This document shows positions 48,518 to 57,940 of a DNA stretch of 64,000 nt, piece after piece. Numbering within the stretch: the stretch's first letter is position 1; each line of letters starts with the position of its first letter. The notes under the pieces were generated by a model. It was not told the origin of the DNA and did no database searches. It was given only the letters and a program-made list of their open reading frames with translations. The position numbers and the translations under genes are program-made. Source of the stretch: Lacinutrix algicola (GTDB lineage Bacteria > Bacteroidota > Bacteroidia > Flavobacteriales > Flavobacteriaceae); assembly GCF_001418085.1 (NCBI RefSeq), contig NZ_LIQH01000028.1:1-64000 (forward strand). The letters are read 5' to 3'.

Positions 48518-50386
48518 ATGACAAATTATTATAAAAGTCTAACGCTATTTGCTAAGCGTATTTTATTAGTTGTAATAATTTACCAAATATGTAGATTACT
48601 ATTTTTAGGGTTTAATTTTAATGCTTTTAATTCGCCTTTTCTAGGTTCATTTATTGGAGGCTTAAGGTTTGACCTTTCTGCTATTGCTTATACTAATTTA
48701 CTTTTTGCGTTATTACATTGTATTCCTGGCAAGTTTAAATACAGTGTAATTTATCAAAAAGTACTTAAAATATTATTTTACGGTGTAAACCTTTTCTTTA
48801 TACTTACCAATTTTGTAGACTTTGTTTACTATCAATTTACTGGGAGACGTAGTACTTACGGCATGTTAACTGCCCAAGGTATGGAAAAGGAAGTTAAAGG
48901 ACTTATGTGTTCTTTTTTATTAGAATTTTGGTATTTGCCTTTACTTGGTGTTATACTTTCTTTTGCTTTTTATAAAGCTATTCCTAACTTAAAACGACCT
49001 GGTTTATATATAAACCAGTCTAAAATAGATTACGCAAAACAATCGCTTATCTTTATTCTGGTAATGGGTTTTTTATTACTTTTAGGAAGAGGAGGTTTAC
49101 AAAAAAAACCACTTCGTATTATAGATTCTAGCAGTTATGGAGCATTAAACAACGCTTCGTTAGTATTGAATACTCCTTTTTGCGCTTTAAAAACGTTTAA
49201 TAAAAAGGAAACTTTAAGTAGTCCTAAATATTTTTCGAAGACGGAATTAGATGCCGTTTTTAGCCCAGTAGTAAATGTTAGTCCTGAAAAAGAGACGAAT
49301 AAAAAGAATGTAGTTTTAATAATACTTGAAAGTTTTGGAAAAGAAAACCTGAAGATTGGAGCGACTCCTTTTTTAGATTCTTTAATAACAAAATCTTATT
49401 ATTTTGAAAATGGTTTTGCTAACGGAAAACTATCTATAGATGCTGTACCGTCTACTTTAACAAGTATACCTAGTTTATTAAAACATTCTATTATTACATC
49501 TAGTTATGCCGTAAACAAAGTAAATGGTTTACCTAGAATTTTAAAAGAAGAAGGCTATAACACGTCCTTTTTTCATGGTGCTTTTAATGGCAGTCAAAAC
49601 TTCGACCAATATTGTAAAGTCGCAGGTTTCGATGCTTATTATGGAAAAGATGAATATGACGGTCCAGAAGCTTTTGATGGTAGATGGGGAATATTTGACG
49701 AAGAGTTTCTACAGTTTTTTAATACAAAACTAACAACTTTTGAAGAGCCATTTTTTAGTACTGCTTTTACAATTTCGTCTCACAATCCTTATATTATACC
49801 AGAGAAATATCTTGGGAAATTCCCGAAAGGAAATTCTAAAATATACGAGACCGTTGCTTATTCAGACTTTGCTTTAAAGCGCTTTTTTGAAGCAGCAAAA
49901 AAAGAAGATTGGTACAAGAATACCTTTTTTGTTATTACCGCCGATCACAGTTCACCAATAATTAAAAACGAATTACATAATACCAACGTTGGTAAGTTTA
50001 GAATTCCTGTTTTATTTTTCGATCCTTCTAACCAAGAATTAGTTGGTACGCACGAAAAGAACTTTCAGCAAATTGATATTTTACCTTCGGTTTTAGATTA
50101 TTTAGGAATTGAAAAACAAATAATTAGCTATGGTAAATCTTACACCTCTAATAAAGATTTTGTAGTTTATTACCTTGCTAATATTTATCACCTTATTGAT
50201 GGTGATTACTATTTAGCCTTTAACGGCACTAAAACTTTAGGATTGTATAATTTTAAAAACGATCCGTTATTAAAAAAGAATTTACTCTCAATAGAACCTG
50301 AGAAAGCTAAGTCTTTAGAAAAATTTATTAAGGCTTATGTGCAATCGTTTAATGAACGTATGATAAATAATAATTTAACTTTATAG
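48518..50386 (+). CDS. LTA synthase family membrane sulfatase-fold enzyme
   Basis: A 622-residue membrane protein with about five N-terminal helices (to about 200) and a periplasmic alkaline-phosphatase-superfamily domain. ILESFGKENL holds the first metal ligand, KLSIDAVPSTLTSIPS the nucleophile region, and ITADHSSP the later Asp-His ligands. In Gram-negative bacteria this family moves phosphoethanolamine or phosphoglycerol onto LPS or glucans rather than making lipoteichoic acid. Exact substrate unknown. It heads a set of envelope-glycan genes on the same strand; 37 bases separate it from the GT9 gene. Confidence 0.9.
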   Translation: MTNYYKSLTLFAKRILLVVIIYQICRLLFLGFNFNAFNSPFLGSFIGGLRFDLSAIAYTNLLFALLHCIPGKFKYSVIYQKVLKILFYGVNLFFILTNFVDFVYYQFTGRRSTYGMLTAQGMEKEVKGLMCSFLLEFWYLPLLGVILSFAFYKAIPNLKRPGLYINQSKIDYAKQSLIFILVMGFLLLLGRGGLQKKPLRIIDSSSYGALNNASLVLNTPFCALKTFNKKETLSSPKYFSKTELDAVFSPVVNVSPEKETNKKNVVLIILESFGKENLKIGATPFLDSLITKSYYFENGFANGKLSIDAVPSTLTSIPSLLKHSIITSSYAVNKVNGLPRILKEEGYNTSFFHGAFNGSQNFDQYCKVAGFDAYYGKDEYDGPEAFDGRWGIFDEEFLQFFNTKLTTFEEPFFSTAFTISSHNPYIIPEKYLGKFPKGNSKIYETVAYSDFALKRFFEAAKKEDWYKNTFFVITADHSSPIIKNELHNTNVGKFRIPVLFFDPSNQELVGTHEKNFQQIDILPSVLDYLGIEKQIISYGKSYTSNKDFVVYYLANIYHLIDGDYYLAFNGTKTLGLYNFKNDPLLKKNLLSIEPEKAKSLEKFIKAYVQSFNERMINNNLTL

Positions 50387-50423
50387 TCTGTATTTTACAA
50401 CAATAGACTTATAACTAATTGGC

Positions 50424-51488
50424 ATGAAGATTCTCGTAATTCAACAAAAAATGATTGGTGATGTGCTTACAACAAGCATATTATTTGAAGCTTTACGTAC
50501 AAAATATCCAGAAGCTCAGTTAGATTACCTTATCAATTCTCATACATTAGCTGTTGTTGAAAATAATAAAAACATCGATAATTTTGTTCTGTTCACCAAA
50601 GCTGAAGAAAATAGCAAACTTGGGCTTTTAAAATTTGCTAAAGCTTTAAAGCAGAAAAAATATGATGTTATAATAGATGTTTATTCTAAAATTTCTAGCA
50701 ATATTATCACTCTTTTTTCTGGTGCAAAAACAAAAATTTCTTACTACAAGCATTATACTACGTTTGTATACAATCACAATATTAAAAGGCTTAATAAAAC
50801 AGAATCTAAGTCTGGTTTAGCCATTGTAAACCGTTTACAATTATTAAATCCGCTAGGTATTGAAACTACCGAAGCGAAACCAAAAATATATTTAACTCCC
50901 GAAGAGGTTGCCAATAGCAAGCAGTTTTTAAAAGACCATGCTATAGATTTTAGTAAGCCGCTTTACATGATTAGTGTTTTAGGAAGTGGCACTAACAAAA
51001 CCTATCCTTTTGCTTTTATGGCAAAGGTTATAGACCGTGTTGCAGAACAAACTGGTGGTCAGTTATTATTCAATTATATACCTAACCAGAAAGAACAAGC
51101 ACGGGCTATTTATGATTTGTGTAAACCTGAAACGCAAAAACTTATTTTCTTTAATGTCTTCGGAAAAAATCTTCGTGAATTTCTAGCGATTACCAAACAT
51201 TGCGATGCTTTAATTGGTAATGAAGGTGGTGCTGTAAATATGGCAAAAGCTTTAGATATAAAGACCTTCGCCATTTTTTCACCTTGGATTAGTAAAGACG
51301 ATTGGAGTCTTTTTGAAGATGATAAACAAAACGTTTCTGTACATTTAAAAGATTACAAGCCAGAAATTTATAGTAATACTACAGAAAAGGAAATGAAAAA
51401 AGAAGCTTTGGAGCTTTACCAACAATTTTCTCCTGCCTTTTTTGATGAAAAATTAAATGTATTTTTACAACAAACTATAAACCTTTAA
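50424..51488 (+). CDS. Glycosyltransferase family 9 (heptosyltransferase-like)
   Basis: A 354-residue GT-B enzyme of the LPS inner-core heptosyltransferase family. The N-terminus MKILVIQQKMIGDVLTTSIL is typical (compare KILII..IGD), ISVLGSGTNKTYPF starts the second Rossmann domain and GNEGGAVNMAKAL is the nucleotide-sugar site. It probably adds a sugar to lipid A-core; donor not known. It has no membrane helix. The next gene begins directly after its stop codon with no spacer, so the two are almost surely coupled. Confidence 0.92.
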   Translation: MKILVIQQKMIGDVLTTSILFEALRTKYPEAQLDYLINSHTLAVVENNKNIDNFVLFTKAEENSKLGLLKFAKALKQKKYDVIIDVYSKISSNIITLFSGAKTKISYYKHYTTFVYNHNIKRLNKTESKSGLAIVNRLQLLNPLGIETTEAKPKIYLTPEEVANSKQFLKDHAIDFSKPLYMISVLGSGTNKTYPFAFMAKVIDRVAEQTGGQLLFNYIPNQKEQARAIYDLCKPETQKLIFFNVFGKNLREFLAITKHCDALIGNEGGAVNMAKALDIKTFAIFSPWISKDDWSLFEDDKQNVSVHLKDYKPEIYSNTTEKEMKKEALELYQQFSPAFFDEKLNVFLQQTINL

Positions 51489-52244
51489 ATGCAGAAGCTA
51501 ACAGCTATAATACCAACTAAAAACGAAATTGATAATATTGAAGCAGTTATAGCATCGGTAGATTTTGCAGACGAGATTTTGGTTATTGATAGTTTTAGTG
51601 ATGATGGTACGTTTGAAAAAGCAACTACTCTAGCAACAAAAGTTATACAGCGTAAGTTTGATTTTTATGGTACTCAAAAGAACCATGCTATTGCTCAAGC
51701 CAAACACGAGTGGATTTTATTGGTTGATGCAGATGAGCGCGTTACTCCAAAATTAAAAACCGAGGTACTTTCTATTTTAAATCAAGATAAAATTGAACAC
51801 GATGCTTTTAATATAAAACGCATAAACCATTTTATGGGAGAGCGCGTTAATTATAGCGGTTGGAGAAACGATAGTGTGATTAGACTTTTTAAAAGAGATG
51901 TTTGTAAATACGATAATCGCCACGTACATGAAGCACTTATTGTTAATGGAAGTGTTGGACACTTAAAACAAAAATTCTTACATTACTCTTACCGTAGCTT
52001 TAACCATTACATGCAAAAAATGGATCGTTACGCCACATTGCAAGCTAAAGATTACGACAAAAAAACAGGCCGTTTAACTCCTTATCATTTTTTTATTAAA
52101 CCTTTTTGGGGCTTTGTAAAACATTATATTATACAAAGTGGTTTTCGCGATGGCGTTGTAGGCTTAACCATTGGCTACGTGCAAGGCTATGTAGTATTTA
52201 TGCGTTATATAAAATTGTGGTTACTTAGAAAAAATAGAACTTAA
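51489..52244 (+). CDS. Glycosyltransferase family 2 (LPS core, WaaE/KdtX-like)
   Basis: A 251-residue GT-A enzyme. TAIIPTKNEIDNIEAVIASV (start), VIDSFSDDGT and the metal-binding DADERVT are the family marks; RLFKRDVCKYDNRHVHEALI and the basic C-terminus resemble the WaaE group, which adds glucose to the inner core. It starts at the base after the GT9 stop. Its 3' end overlaps the convergent kinase-like gene by four bases, with no terminator between. Confidence 0.92.
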   Translation: MQKLTAIIPTKNEIDNIEAVIASVDFADEILVIDSFSDDGTFEKATTLATKVIQRKFDFYGTQKNHAIAQAKHEWILLVDADERVTPKLKTEVLSILNQDKIEHDAFNIKRINHFMGERVNYSGWRNDSVIRLFKRDVCKYDNRHVHEALIVNGSVGHLKQKFLHYSYRSFNHYMQKMDRYATLQAKDYDKKTGRLTPYHFFIKPFWGFVKHYIIQSGFRDGVVGLTIGYVQGYVVFMRYIKLWLLRKNRT

Positions 52245-53005
52245 TCGTATTTTTTCCAGAACTTAATTTTTTGCTTTATTCTTCTACGTCTGTGAAAAGA
52301 CTCTTGAAACTCTTGTGTTTCATGCCACATTAAATTAAATACTTTTTCGTAATCCTCATTAATTAATTTAGCATACTCATCACTCATTATTTCAATCATA
52401 CTTTTATGAATGGTAAGCTTTGCGAAGTTTTTAATACGCTTTTCGAAAGTCATGGTTTCAAAATTCATTCGATTTAAATCCACCAAGTAAAATTTATAAT
52501 CTCCGTTATTGTATTTAATTAATGTATTTCCAGGAGAATGATCTAAAAAATTAATTCCTTTTTCGTGTAAATCGAATGTAAACCTTGTAAAGGCTCTTAA
52601 TATCGTTTCATAATTAGGAATATTAAAATCTGATGTTAATTCTCGATACGTAATATCGTCGTTTAACTGCTCGCTTATATAATAGCTTTTTCCGAATAAT
52701 ATCCCTGAATTAATTTCGTAAAACGCTACTGGTTCTGGCGTGCCTACAGATAATTCTTTTAGCCTATTAGCATATTCAAAAGAACGCTGCGCTTTACTTT
52801 TTCTAAAGAATTTATAGACTACTTTATTTACAATGTTTGGTTTTTTAAAAGACTTTACATTTAGTGTTTTGTCTTCTAATTTAAAAAGACGCAGACTATT
52901 TCGGTCTTGATTACCAAAGGCCTCTCCTCTAGTCTCATAATTTAATATAAAATCGTCTAGAGTTTTGGTATGTTTTGTATATGTTGAATTTATTACTTTA
53001 CGCAT
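52241..53005 (-). CDS. Lipopolysaccharide kinase-like protein (InaA/Kdo kinase family)
   Basis: A 254-residue protein with the small LPS-kinase fold: KSFKKPNIVNKVVYKFF (about 53-69) probably carries the ATP-binding Lys, FLDHSPGNTLI (about 156-166) the catalytic loop (Asp157, Asn163) and VDLNRMNF the Mg-binding Asp. Family members phosphorylate Kdo or heptose of the LPS core. It lies between glycosyltransferase genes, which fits. The gene is convergent with the GT2 gene and overlaps it by four bases. Confidence 0.88.
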   Translation of the reverse strand: MRKVINSTYTKHTKTLDDFILNYETRGEAFGNQDRNSLRLFKLEDKTLNVKSFKKPNIVNKVVYKFFRKSKAQRSFEYANRLKELSVGTPEPVAFYEINSGILFGKSYYISEQLNDDITYRELTSDFNIPNYETILRAFTRFTFDLHEKGINFLDHSPGNTLIKYNNGDYKFYLVDLNRMNFETMTFEKRIKNFAKLTIHKSMIEIMSDEYAKLINEDYEKVFNLMWHETQEFQESFHRRRRIKQKIKFWKKYD

Positions 53006-53013
53006 GTGCTAAA

Positions 53014-53021
53014 CAAATATA
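53014..53021 (-). promoter_or_regulatory. -7 element TATATTTG for the LPS kinase gene
   Basis: On the minus strand, 8 bases before the ATG at 53005. A second copy lies further upstream at 53048-53055. Confidence 0.45.
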
Positions 53022-53065
53022 GAAGTCTTTAATTTTTGGAAGTTAAACAAATATATTGCAAATTT

Positions 53066-53842
53066 CTAACCTACATAATTTGAAGCTAAGATATCTTTCC
53101 AAAAGGCTTCAACCTTTGACTTATCGAAACCATGACATCCAAACGGTAATTTATTATTATTTAATTTTAATGCTAAATCTGGTTTTCTATCCATAGCAAA
53201 ACCTAAGGCTTCTTTATATTCAGGAATTTTAAAATCTGGATAATGTTTTGGTACGGTTATAGACCAAAAAACATCTTCCATTATGTAAAAATCGTTTTGT
53301 TCGCGTTTTAAATTAACTTCAATTTCTGCTTTTAAAGCTTTAGCTATTTCATAGCTTTTAGAAACGTTTCTTAATGAAAACCCACCATTACCAACTTTAA
53401 AAAATATTTTAGAGCGTTCTTTTTTCTTTTTAGAATCGAATAGGCTTAAAAATTTATTTAATAGTGTATTTGGCGATGCTATCCAAGGTGCTCCAATATA
53501 ATCGTATCCTTTTTCGCACCATTCTAATAATTCATTTTTAAAAACAAAAGCGTCTAATTGATAGACTAACATGTATTTAAAATCTAAAAAACGTTGGTAA
53601 AACTCTTGAGATAACATTAAACTATTATAACCAAAAACAGTTTTAAAATAATGATCTGGAAAAGCTTCTGTTCTCGCTTTGTTATCAACATTTAATGAGG
53701 ATACATCTAAATTTTCTGGATGTGCAAAAACAATATCAAATGCTCCTAAAACCTTAAAACACTGGTTTAAAGACATTTGCTCCCAATCCTTTAAATTCGT
53801 TTTATAAATAGGAATGACTACGGTTACTAATTTAGTTTGCAT
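53066..53842 (-). CDS. DUF5672 family protein, putative glycosyltransferase
   Basis: A 258-residue cytosolic protein. LVYQLDAFVFKNELLEWCEKG and YDYIGAPW followed by VGNGGFSLRN are the DUF5672 signature, where the DA-F and the GNGGFS loop resemble the metal and acceptor sites of GT-A enzymes. The family is common in LPS and capsule gene regions. The gene is divergent from the next glycosyltransferase gene, with about 70 bases between them, and lies upstream of the kinase gene on the same strand. Confidence 0.88.
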   Translation of the reverse strand: MQTKLVTVVIPIYKTNLKDWEQMSLNQCFKVLGAFDIVFAHPENLDVSSLNVDNKARTEAFPDHYFKTVFGYNSLMLSQEFYQRFLDFKYMLVYQLDAFVFKNELLEWCEKGYDYIGAPWIASPNTLLNKFLSLFDSKKKKERSKIFFKVGNGGFSLRNVSKSYEIAKALKAEIEVNLKREQNDFYIMEDVFWSITVPKHYPDFKIPEYKEALGFAMDRKPDLALKLNNNKLPFGCHGFDKSKVEAFWKDILASNYVG

Positions 53843-53913
53843 AAAAAGTATTAATTGACTTTTTGCAACTTACAAATTCTAAAATTATTTATATTCGTAC
53901 TTTAATAAAAATT

Positions 53914-54762
53914 ATGAAAATAAACGTTGGTTTCTTAGTAGCATACGATTATGAGCTTTTAAAAATCTCTATCCCCTTAGTTTACAAGCATACAAATGCT
54001 ATTACTTTGGCACTAGATATTAATAGACAAACTTGGTCTGGAAACACGTTTACGGTAGATCCAAGCTTTTTTGAATGGGTTAAAGAATTTGATACCGATA
54101 ATAAGATTACCATTTACGAAGACGATTTTTATGATGCTTCTCTTAATGCTATGGAGAATGACACCAGAGAGCGAAATATGCTTGCTGATAAAATGGGAGA
54201 TGGTATTTGTATTCAAATAGATGCCGATGAATATTTTGTAGATTTTGAAGGATTTACAGCCTATTTAAGAAAAAACGAAAAAAAATTAACAGGAAGAAAA
54301 CCTGTTCAAATTTGTTCTTTCATGGTAGATGTTTACAAGGTTCTTGAGGATGGTATTCTATACTGCCCAACGTACACTAACTATTATTTAGGTACAACAA
54401 AAGCTAACTTTACTAGAGCTAGAAAAAACAAGAATCAAGAAAAATGGTATGTTCCATTTATCTCAATTCACCAATCGTGGAGTAGAGATGAAAAAGAACT
54501 AAAATTTAAATTAGATAATTGGGGACATAACATCGATTTTGATGTCGATTCCTTTTTTGAATTCTGGAAGTCTATAAATAAAGATAATTATATGGACCAT
54601 AAAGATTTTCATCCTTTTGATAAAAAAGAATGGCCAACTCTTGAATACATTGAAGGTAAAAACTTTAATGAAATAATAAAAAACTTTAAAGATAAAGAAG
54701 TCTCTAAATCTTTTATTTTTGGAAAAAATAGTGCTCAGCAATTAAAATTTTTATTTAAATAA
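53914..54762 (+). CDS. GT-A-like glycosyltransferase
   Basis: A 282-residue cytosolic protein. It starts INVGFLVAYDYELLKISIP, unlike common GT2 enzymes, but has CIQIDADEYF (about 104-113) as a DxD-type metal site and the later RARKN and HQSWSRDE segments. These fit a GT-A fold of a less common family, so the substrate is unknown. ATG 53914 is taken as start; a TTG start 51 bases upstream would overlap the divergent promoter area. The next glycosyltransferase begins three bases after its stop. Confidence 0.82.
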   Translation: MKINVGFLVAYDYELLKISIPLVYKHTNAITLALDINRQTWSGNTFTVDPSFFEWVKEFDTDNKITIYEDDFYDASLNAMENDTRERNMLADKMGDGICIQIDADEYFVDFEGFTAYLRKNEKKLTGRKPVQICSFMVDVYKVLEDGILYCPTYTNYYLGTTKANFTRARKNKNQEKWYVPFISIHQSWSRDEKELKFKLDNWGHNIDFDVDSFFEFWKSINKDNYMDHKDFHPFDKKEWPTLEYIEGKNFNEIIKNFKDKEVSKSFIFGKNSAQQLKFLFK

Positions 54763-54764
54763 TT

Positions 54765-55760
54765 ATGACTGAACTTACGGTAATTATGCCAGTTTACAAT
54801 GGCGAAAAATTTATAGCAGAGTCAATTGATAGTGTCTTAAATCAGACTTTTTCTAATTTTAGATTATTAATTTTAAATGATAACTCTCAAGATGAAACCG
54901 CTTCAATTCTTGAAGATTATAAACAAAGAGATTCTAGAATAACAGTAATTACAAAGTCTAAAAATGCTGGTCCGGCAAATTTAAGAAACGAAGGCATAGC
55001 GCTTGCTGAAACAGAATATATTGCATTGCTTGATGCAGATGATATTGCATTACCAACACGTTTTGAAAAACAATTAAACTTTTTAAAAAGTAATCCAGAT
55101 TATGGTGTTTGTGGCACATGGTTTACCTTTTTTGGAGACAAAGAAAACAGAACCGTTAGGCATGAAGAAACTCATGATAAAATGAAAATACAAATGTTAA
55201 ACAACTGCTGTATTGGTAATCCTACTGTAATGTTTAAAAAATCTCATTTAGGCGAATTACGTTTCGAAAACGAGTATGTCCCTGCAGAAGATTACGGGCT
55301 TTGGAGTCAGTTAATTGCTAAAACTAAGTTTTATAATATTCCAGAATCATTATTAAAGTACAGATGGCACCCTAATAACATTAGCCAAACAAAGGCTGAG
55401 AATTTAAAAAAATCTGAGGTTATTATTAAGAAAAAACAACTCCTTAATTTGGGGATTTCTTATAACGATGCAAATATTGATTCTTATTTAAAAGCTGTTA
55501 ATTTAACTAGAGGATTAACTAAGGATGAAATAATTAAAACTGTTGAAGCCTCTAAAAAAATTATAGCTTTAAACGCTGATAAAAAAGTTTACAATCAAGA
55601 GTTATTTATTGCCCATATAGATAAGGTAATGATAAGAACTATTAGAAACTGTAAAGAAAACAGTAGGGCTTACTATAAGTTTATTAAAAACGATTCGGGT
55701 TATTATTCTAAAATCCCAACTCTTGATGCTATTGTTCTCTTTTTTAAATGTTTATTTTAA
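54765..55760 (+). CDS. Glycosyltransferase family 2
   Basis: A 331-residue GT-A enzyme: MPVYNGEKFIAESIDSVLNQ and NDNSQDETASI at the start, ALLDADDIALPTRFEKQL with the DxD metal site (about 86-103), and a C-terminal half with the CCIGNPTVMFKK segment and ED-YGLWSQL as the likely catalytic acid. It probably builds O-antigen or capsule. It lies two bases behind the preceding glycosyltransferase gene and overlaps the convergent one by nine bases. Confidence 0.93.
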   Translation: MTELTVIMPVYNGEKFIAESIDSVLNQTFSNFRLLILNDNSQDETASILEDYKQRDSRITVITKSKNAGPANLRNEGIALAETEYIALLDADDIALPTRFEKQLNFLKSNPDYGVCGTWFTFFGDKENRTVRHEETHDKMKIQMLNNCCIGNPTVMFKKSHLGELRFENEYVPAEDYGLWSQLIAKTKFYNIPESLLKYRWHPNNISQTKAENLKKSEVIIKKKQLLNLGISYNDANIDSYLKAVNLTRGLTKDEIIKTVEASKKIIALNADKKVYNQELFIAHIDKVMIRTIRNCKENSRAYYKFIKNDSGYYSKIPTLDAIVLFFKCLF

Positions 55761-56669
55761 AAACTTATATTTAAAAATTCTTTTGTAGTATTTAAACTTT
55801 GTTTTTAATGGTACATTTTTAAAATGATTTTCCATAAACTGCTCCTGAACTTCGGTTAGTTTTTCTCCAGTATATTTAGCTTTTAAAGCTGAAAATGCAG
55901 CGCCATTAGCTAACGATTTAAGAACTTTTTCAATGTTTTTAGTTTGAGATTCTGGAATTACTTTGGTAATCTCATTTATATTTAAATACGAAGAATAGTG
56001 TTTAAAAAAATCTGATTTTAAAGAATATACACCACCATCATGTATTCTATATACTGCTCCATAAAAATTAAGAAAAATCCCTTTTCCTTTTTGCAAAAAC
56101 ATAATATATAACGAGTTGTCTTTAGAATGCTTTAATGTTTTATACAACTCTATATCTAATGCTTCTTTTTTAAATACCGTTGTTAAAGTATAGGTAGAAT
56201 ATGGCGTAAATAAATTGTTGTAATCTATGGTTACCTCTGCTTCATCATAACTAAAATCATTTTCAATAATTTCGTTATTTTTTAGAATTTTATAATTAGT
56301 CCAAGACACTACATAGTCTGGGTTAGCTTCCAGAAAATGCACTTGTTTTTGTAGTTTTAAATCGTCTATCCAATAATCATCACCTTCGCACAAAGCAATA
56401 TATTGACCTTCAGCTTTTGGGAAACAAAAATTAGGTAAAGGCTTTATATTTTGAGAATACTGATTTTCCTTTTGGAGAATTAATTTTATTCTTGCATCCT
56501 TTTCAGCGTAAGCTTTAATAATTTTTTGAGTGCCATCTGTAGAAGCATCGTCATGAATTATTATTTCTATAGGGAAATCGGTTTTTTGATTTAGAAATCC
56601 ATCTATAGTTTGTGCAATATATTTTTCCTGATTATATGTTGTGCAACAAATACTTAGTAATGGCGTCAT
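55752..56669 (-). CDS. Glycosyltransferase family 2
   Basis: A 305-residue GT-A enzyme: PLLSICCTTYNQEKYIAQTI and HDDASTDGTQKII at the start, then ALCEGDDYW with the metal site near residue 96. These marks place it with rhamnosyl- or amino-sugar transferases of O-antigen clusters. It is the last gene of a minus-strand run with degT, the lpxD-like gene, the hexapeptide gene and neuD, directly abutting neuD, so it may transfer the sugar made by those enzymes. Confidence 0.93.
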   Translation of the reverse strand: MTPLLSICCTTYNQEKYIAQTIDGFLNQKTDFPIEIIIHDDASTDGTQKIIKAYAEKDARIKLILQKENQYSQNIKPLPNFCFPKAEGQYIALCEGDDYWIDDLKLQKQVHFLEANPDYVVSWTNYKILKNNEIIENDFSYDEAEVTIDYNNLFTPYSTYTLTTVFKKEALDIELYKTLKHSKDNSLYIMFLQKGKGIFLNFYGAVYRIHDGGVYSLKSDFFKHYSSYLNINEITKVIPESQTKNIEKVLKSLANGAAFSALKAKYTGEKLTEVQEQFMENHFKNVPLKTKFKYYKRIFKYKFLK

Positions 56670-57311
56670 TTAATTTAAATCTTTTATTTTTGTTGCTGGA
56701 TTTCCTACAAGCAAACAATTAGCTGGAAACGTTTTTGTAACATTTGCTTTAGCTCCAACAATACAATCGTCGCCAATGGATAATACTTTAGGCAAAACGA
56801 TAGAATTAACTCCAAAAAGTACACGCTTTCCTATTGTACAGTAAGCTCCCACTACAGAGAATGAAGCTACAGAGCAAGCATCACTCATTGTTGCATGATG
56901 CGCAACCATAGTATTTGGACTTATTAAACAATCGTTACCCAAACTTGCTTTTGTCCAAACTACTGCATTAAAATGAATAAAACAGCCTAGACTTAAGGTT
57001 GCCGATTTACTAATAACGGCAGAGGGATGGATTAAGTTTGGAGTATCACCTTTTAAGTTTCTTATTTTTGTGGCAACTTTATTTCGTTGTTGATTTTCAC
57101 CTATTGTAACAGCAAATTGCTTACCTTTTAAATTCGATTTATATAAATCGTAAATACTACCAATAATAGTTATGCCCATAACCAGTTCTCCTGTTCTATC
57201 ATTATTATAATGATACAAACCTTTTATAGTGTAACCACAATCTATAGCTAACTCTATAATAACTTCGGTATAGTTCCCTACTCCTATTAAATAAATCTCT
57301 TTATTATCCAT
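56670..57311 (-). CDS. NeuD-family sugar O-acyltransferase
   Basis: A 213-residue protein with an N-terminal Rossmann-like part (KEIYLIGVGNYTEVIIELA) and a C-terminal left-handed beta helix of hexapeptide repeats (about 95-205). NLIHPSAVISKSATLSLGCF and GNDCLISPNTMVAHHATMSD are typical, including the His-His of the acetyl-CoA site. Relatives (NeuD, PglD) acetylate amino sugars used in surface glycans. It abuts the GT2 gene and lies 75 bases after the hexapeptide gene. Confidence 0.88.
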   Translation of the reverse strand: MDNKEIYLIGVGNYTEVIIELAIDCGYTIKGLYHYNNDRTGELVMGITIIGSIYDLYKSNLKGKQFAVTIGENQQRNKVATKIRNLKGDTPNLIHPSAVISKSATLSLGCFIHFNAVVWTKASLGNDCLISPNTMVAHHATMSDACSVASFSVVGAYCTIGKRVLFGVNSIVLPKVLSIGDDCIVGAKANVTKTFPANCLLVGNPATKIKDLN

Positions 57312-57386
57312 TAGAAACGTATTTTGCTTAATAAAGATTAAAAAAGAAAATGTTTAATTTAATGCCATTATTAGTATATTTTAAGA

Positions 57387-57935
57387 CTATACTTTTCTGT
57401 AAAATTTAGCAGGACTTCCGTACCATATTTCATCATCTGGTACATCATGCCTAACCTGAGAACAAGCTCCAATTTCTACATTAGCACCGATAGTAACAGC
57501 TGGCATAATAACTACATTTGCTCCAAATTTACTATTGCGTTTTAATACACCAGTTTTCTTAGTCTCGTTTTGGTTAAGGTTTGGAGTATCTGTTACTACA
57601 AAACCGTATTTCATAATAACATCATCTTCTACAATTGTATTTGCAGATAATGTACAACGGCTTCCCATAGAAACATTGTTTCCTAATTTACAATTATCTC
57701 TAATTTCGCAATAAGATGTAAAACTACAATTATCACCAACTACAGCATTCTTACCTACTTTTGTATAGGTACCTATTTTAGTATTAGATCCTATTTTAGA
57801 ATTATTTAAAACCATTGCATAGTTTTCGATAATTGTATTATCTCCAATTTCTACGTTGTCTTCAATAACACAAAAGAATCCTATTTGAACATTCTTTCCT
57901 ATTTTACTACTTTTAGATATATAACTTGTATTCAT
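57387..57935 (-). CDS. Hexapeptide-repeat acyltransferase
   Basis: A 182-residue left-handed beta helix from end to end: repeats such as IGKNVQIGFFCVIEDNVEIG, NTKIGTYTKVGKNAVVGDNC and the later VGDNCSFTSYCEI. There is no Rossmann part. VIMPAVTIGANVEIGACSQV and NPNL-type loops resemble N-acetyltransferases of 3- or 4-amino-deoxy sugars (WlbB/FdtC type), consistent with the degT gene in the same operon. Five bases separate it from the lpxD-like gene. Confidence 0.85.
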   Translation of the reverse strand: MNTSYISKSSKIGKNVQIGFFCVIEDNVEIGDNTIIENYAMVLNNSKIGSNTKIGTYTKVGKNAVVGDNCSFTSYCEIRDNCKLGNNVSMGSRCTLSANTIVEDDVIMKYGFVVTDTPNLNQNETKKTGVLKRNSKFGANVVIMPAVTIGANVEIGACSQVRHDVPDDEIWYGSPAKFYRKV

Positions 57936-57940
57936 ATTAT

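Noticed and set aside
52241-52244. Four-base convergent overlap as a regulatory antisense feature
   Set aside because: Short 3' overlaps are common in compact genomes; nothing else supports a special role. The same holds for the nine-base overlap at 55752-55760.
53863-53913. TTG-started extension of the GT-A-like gene
   Set aside because: The added residues do not look like any family start and lie in the divergent promoter gap.
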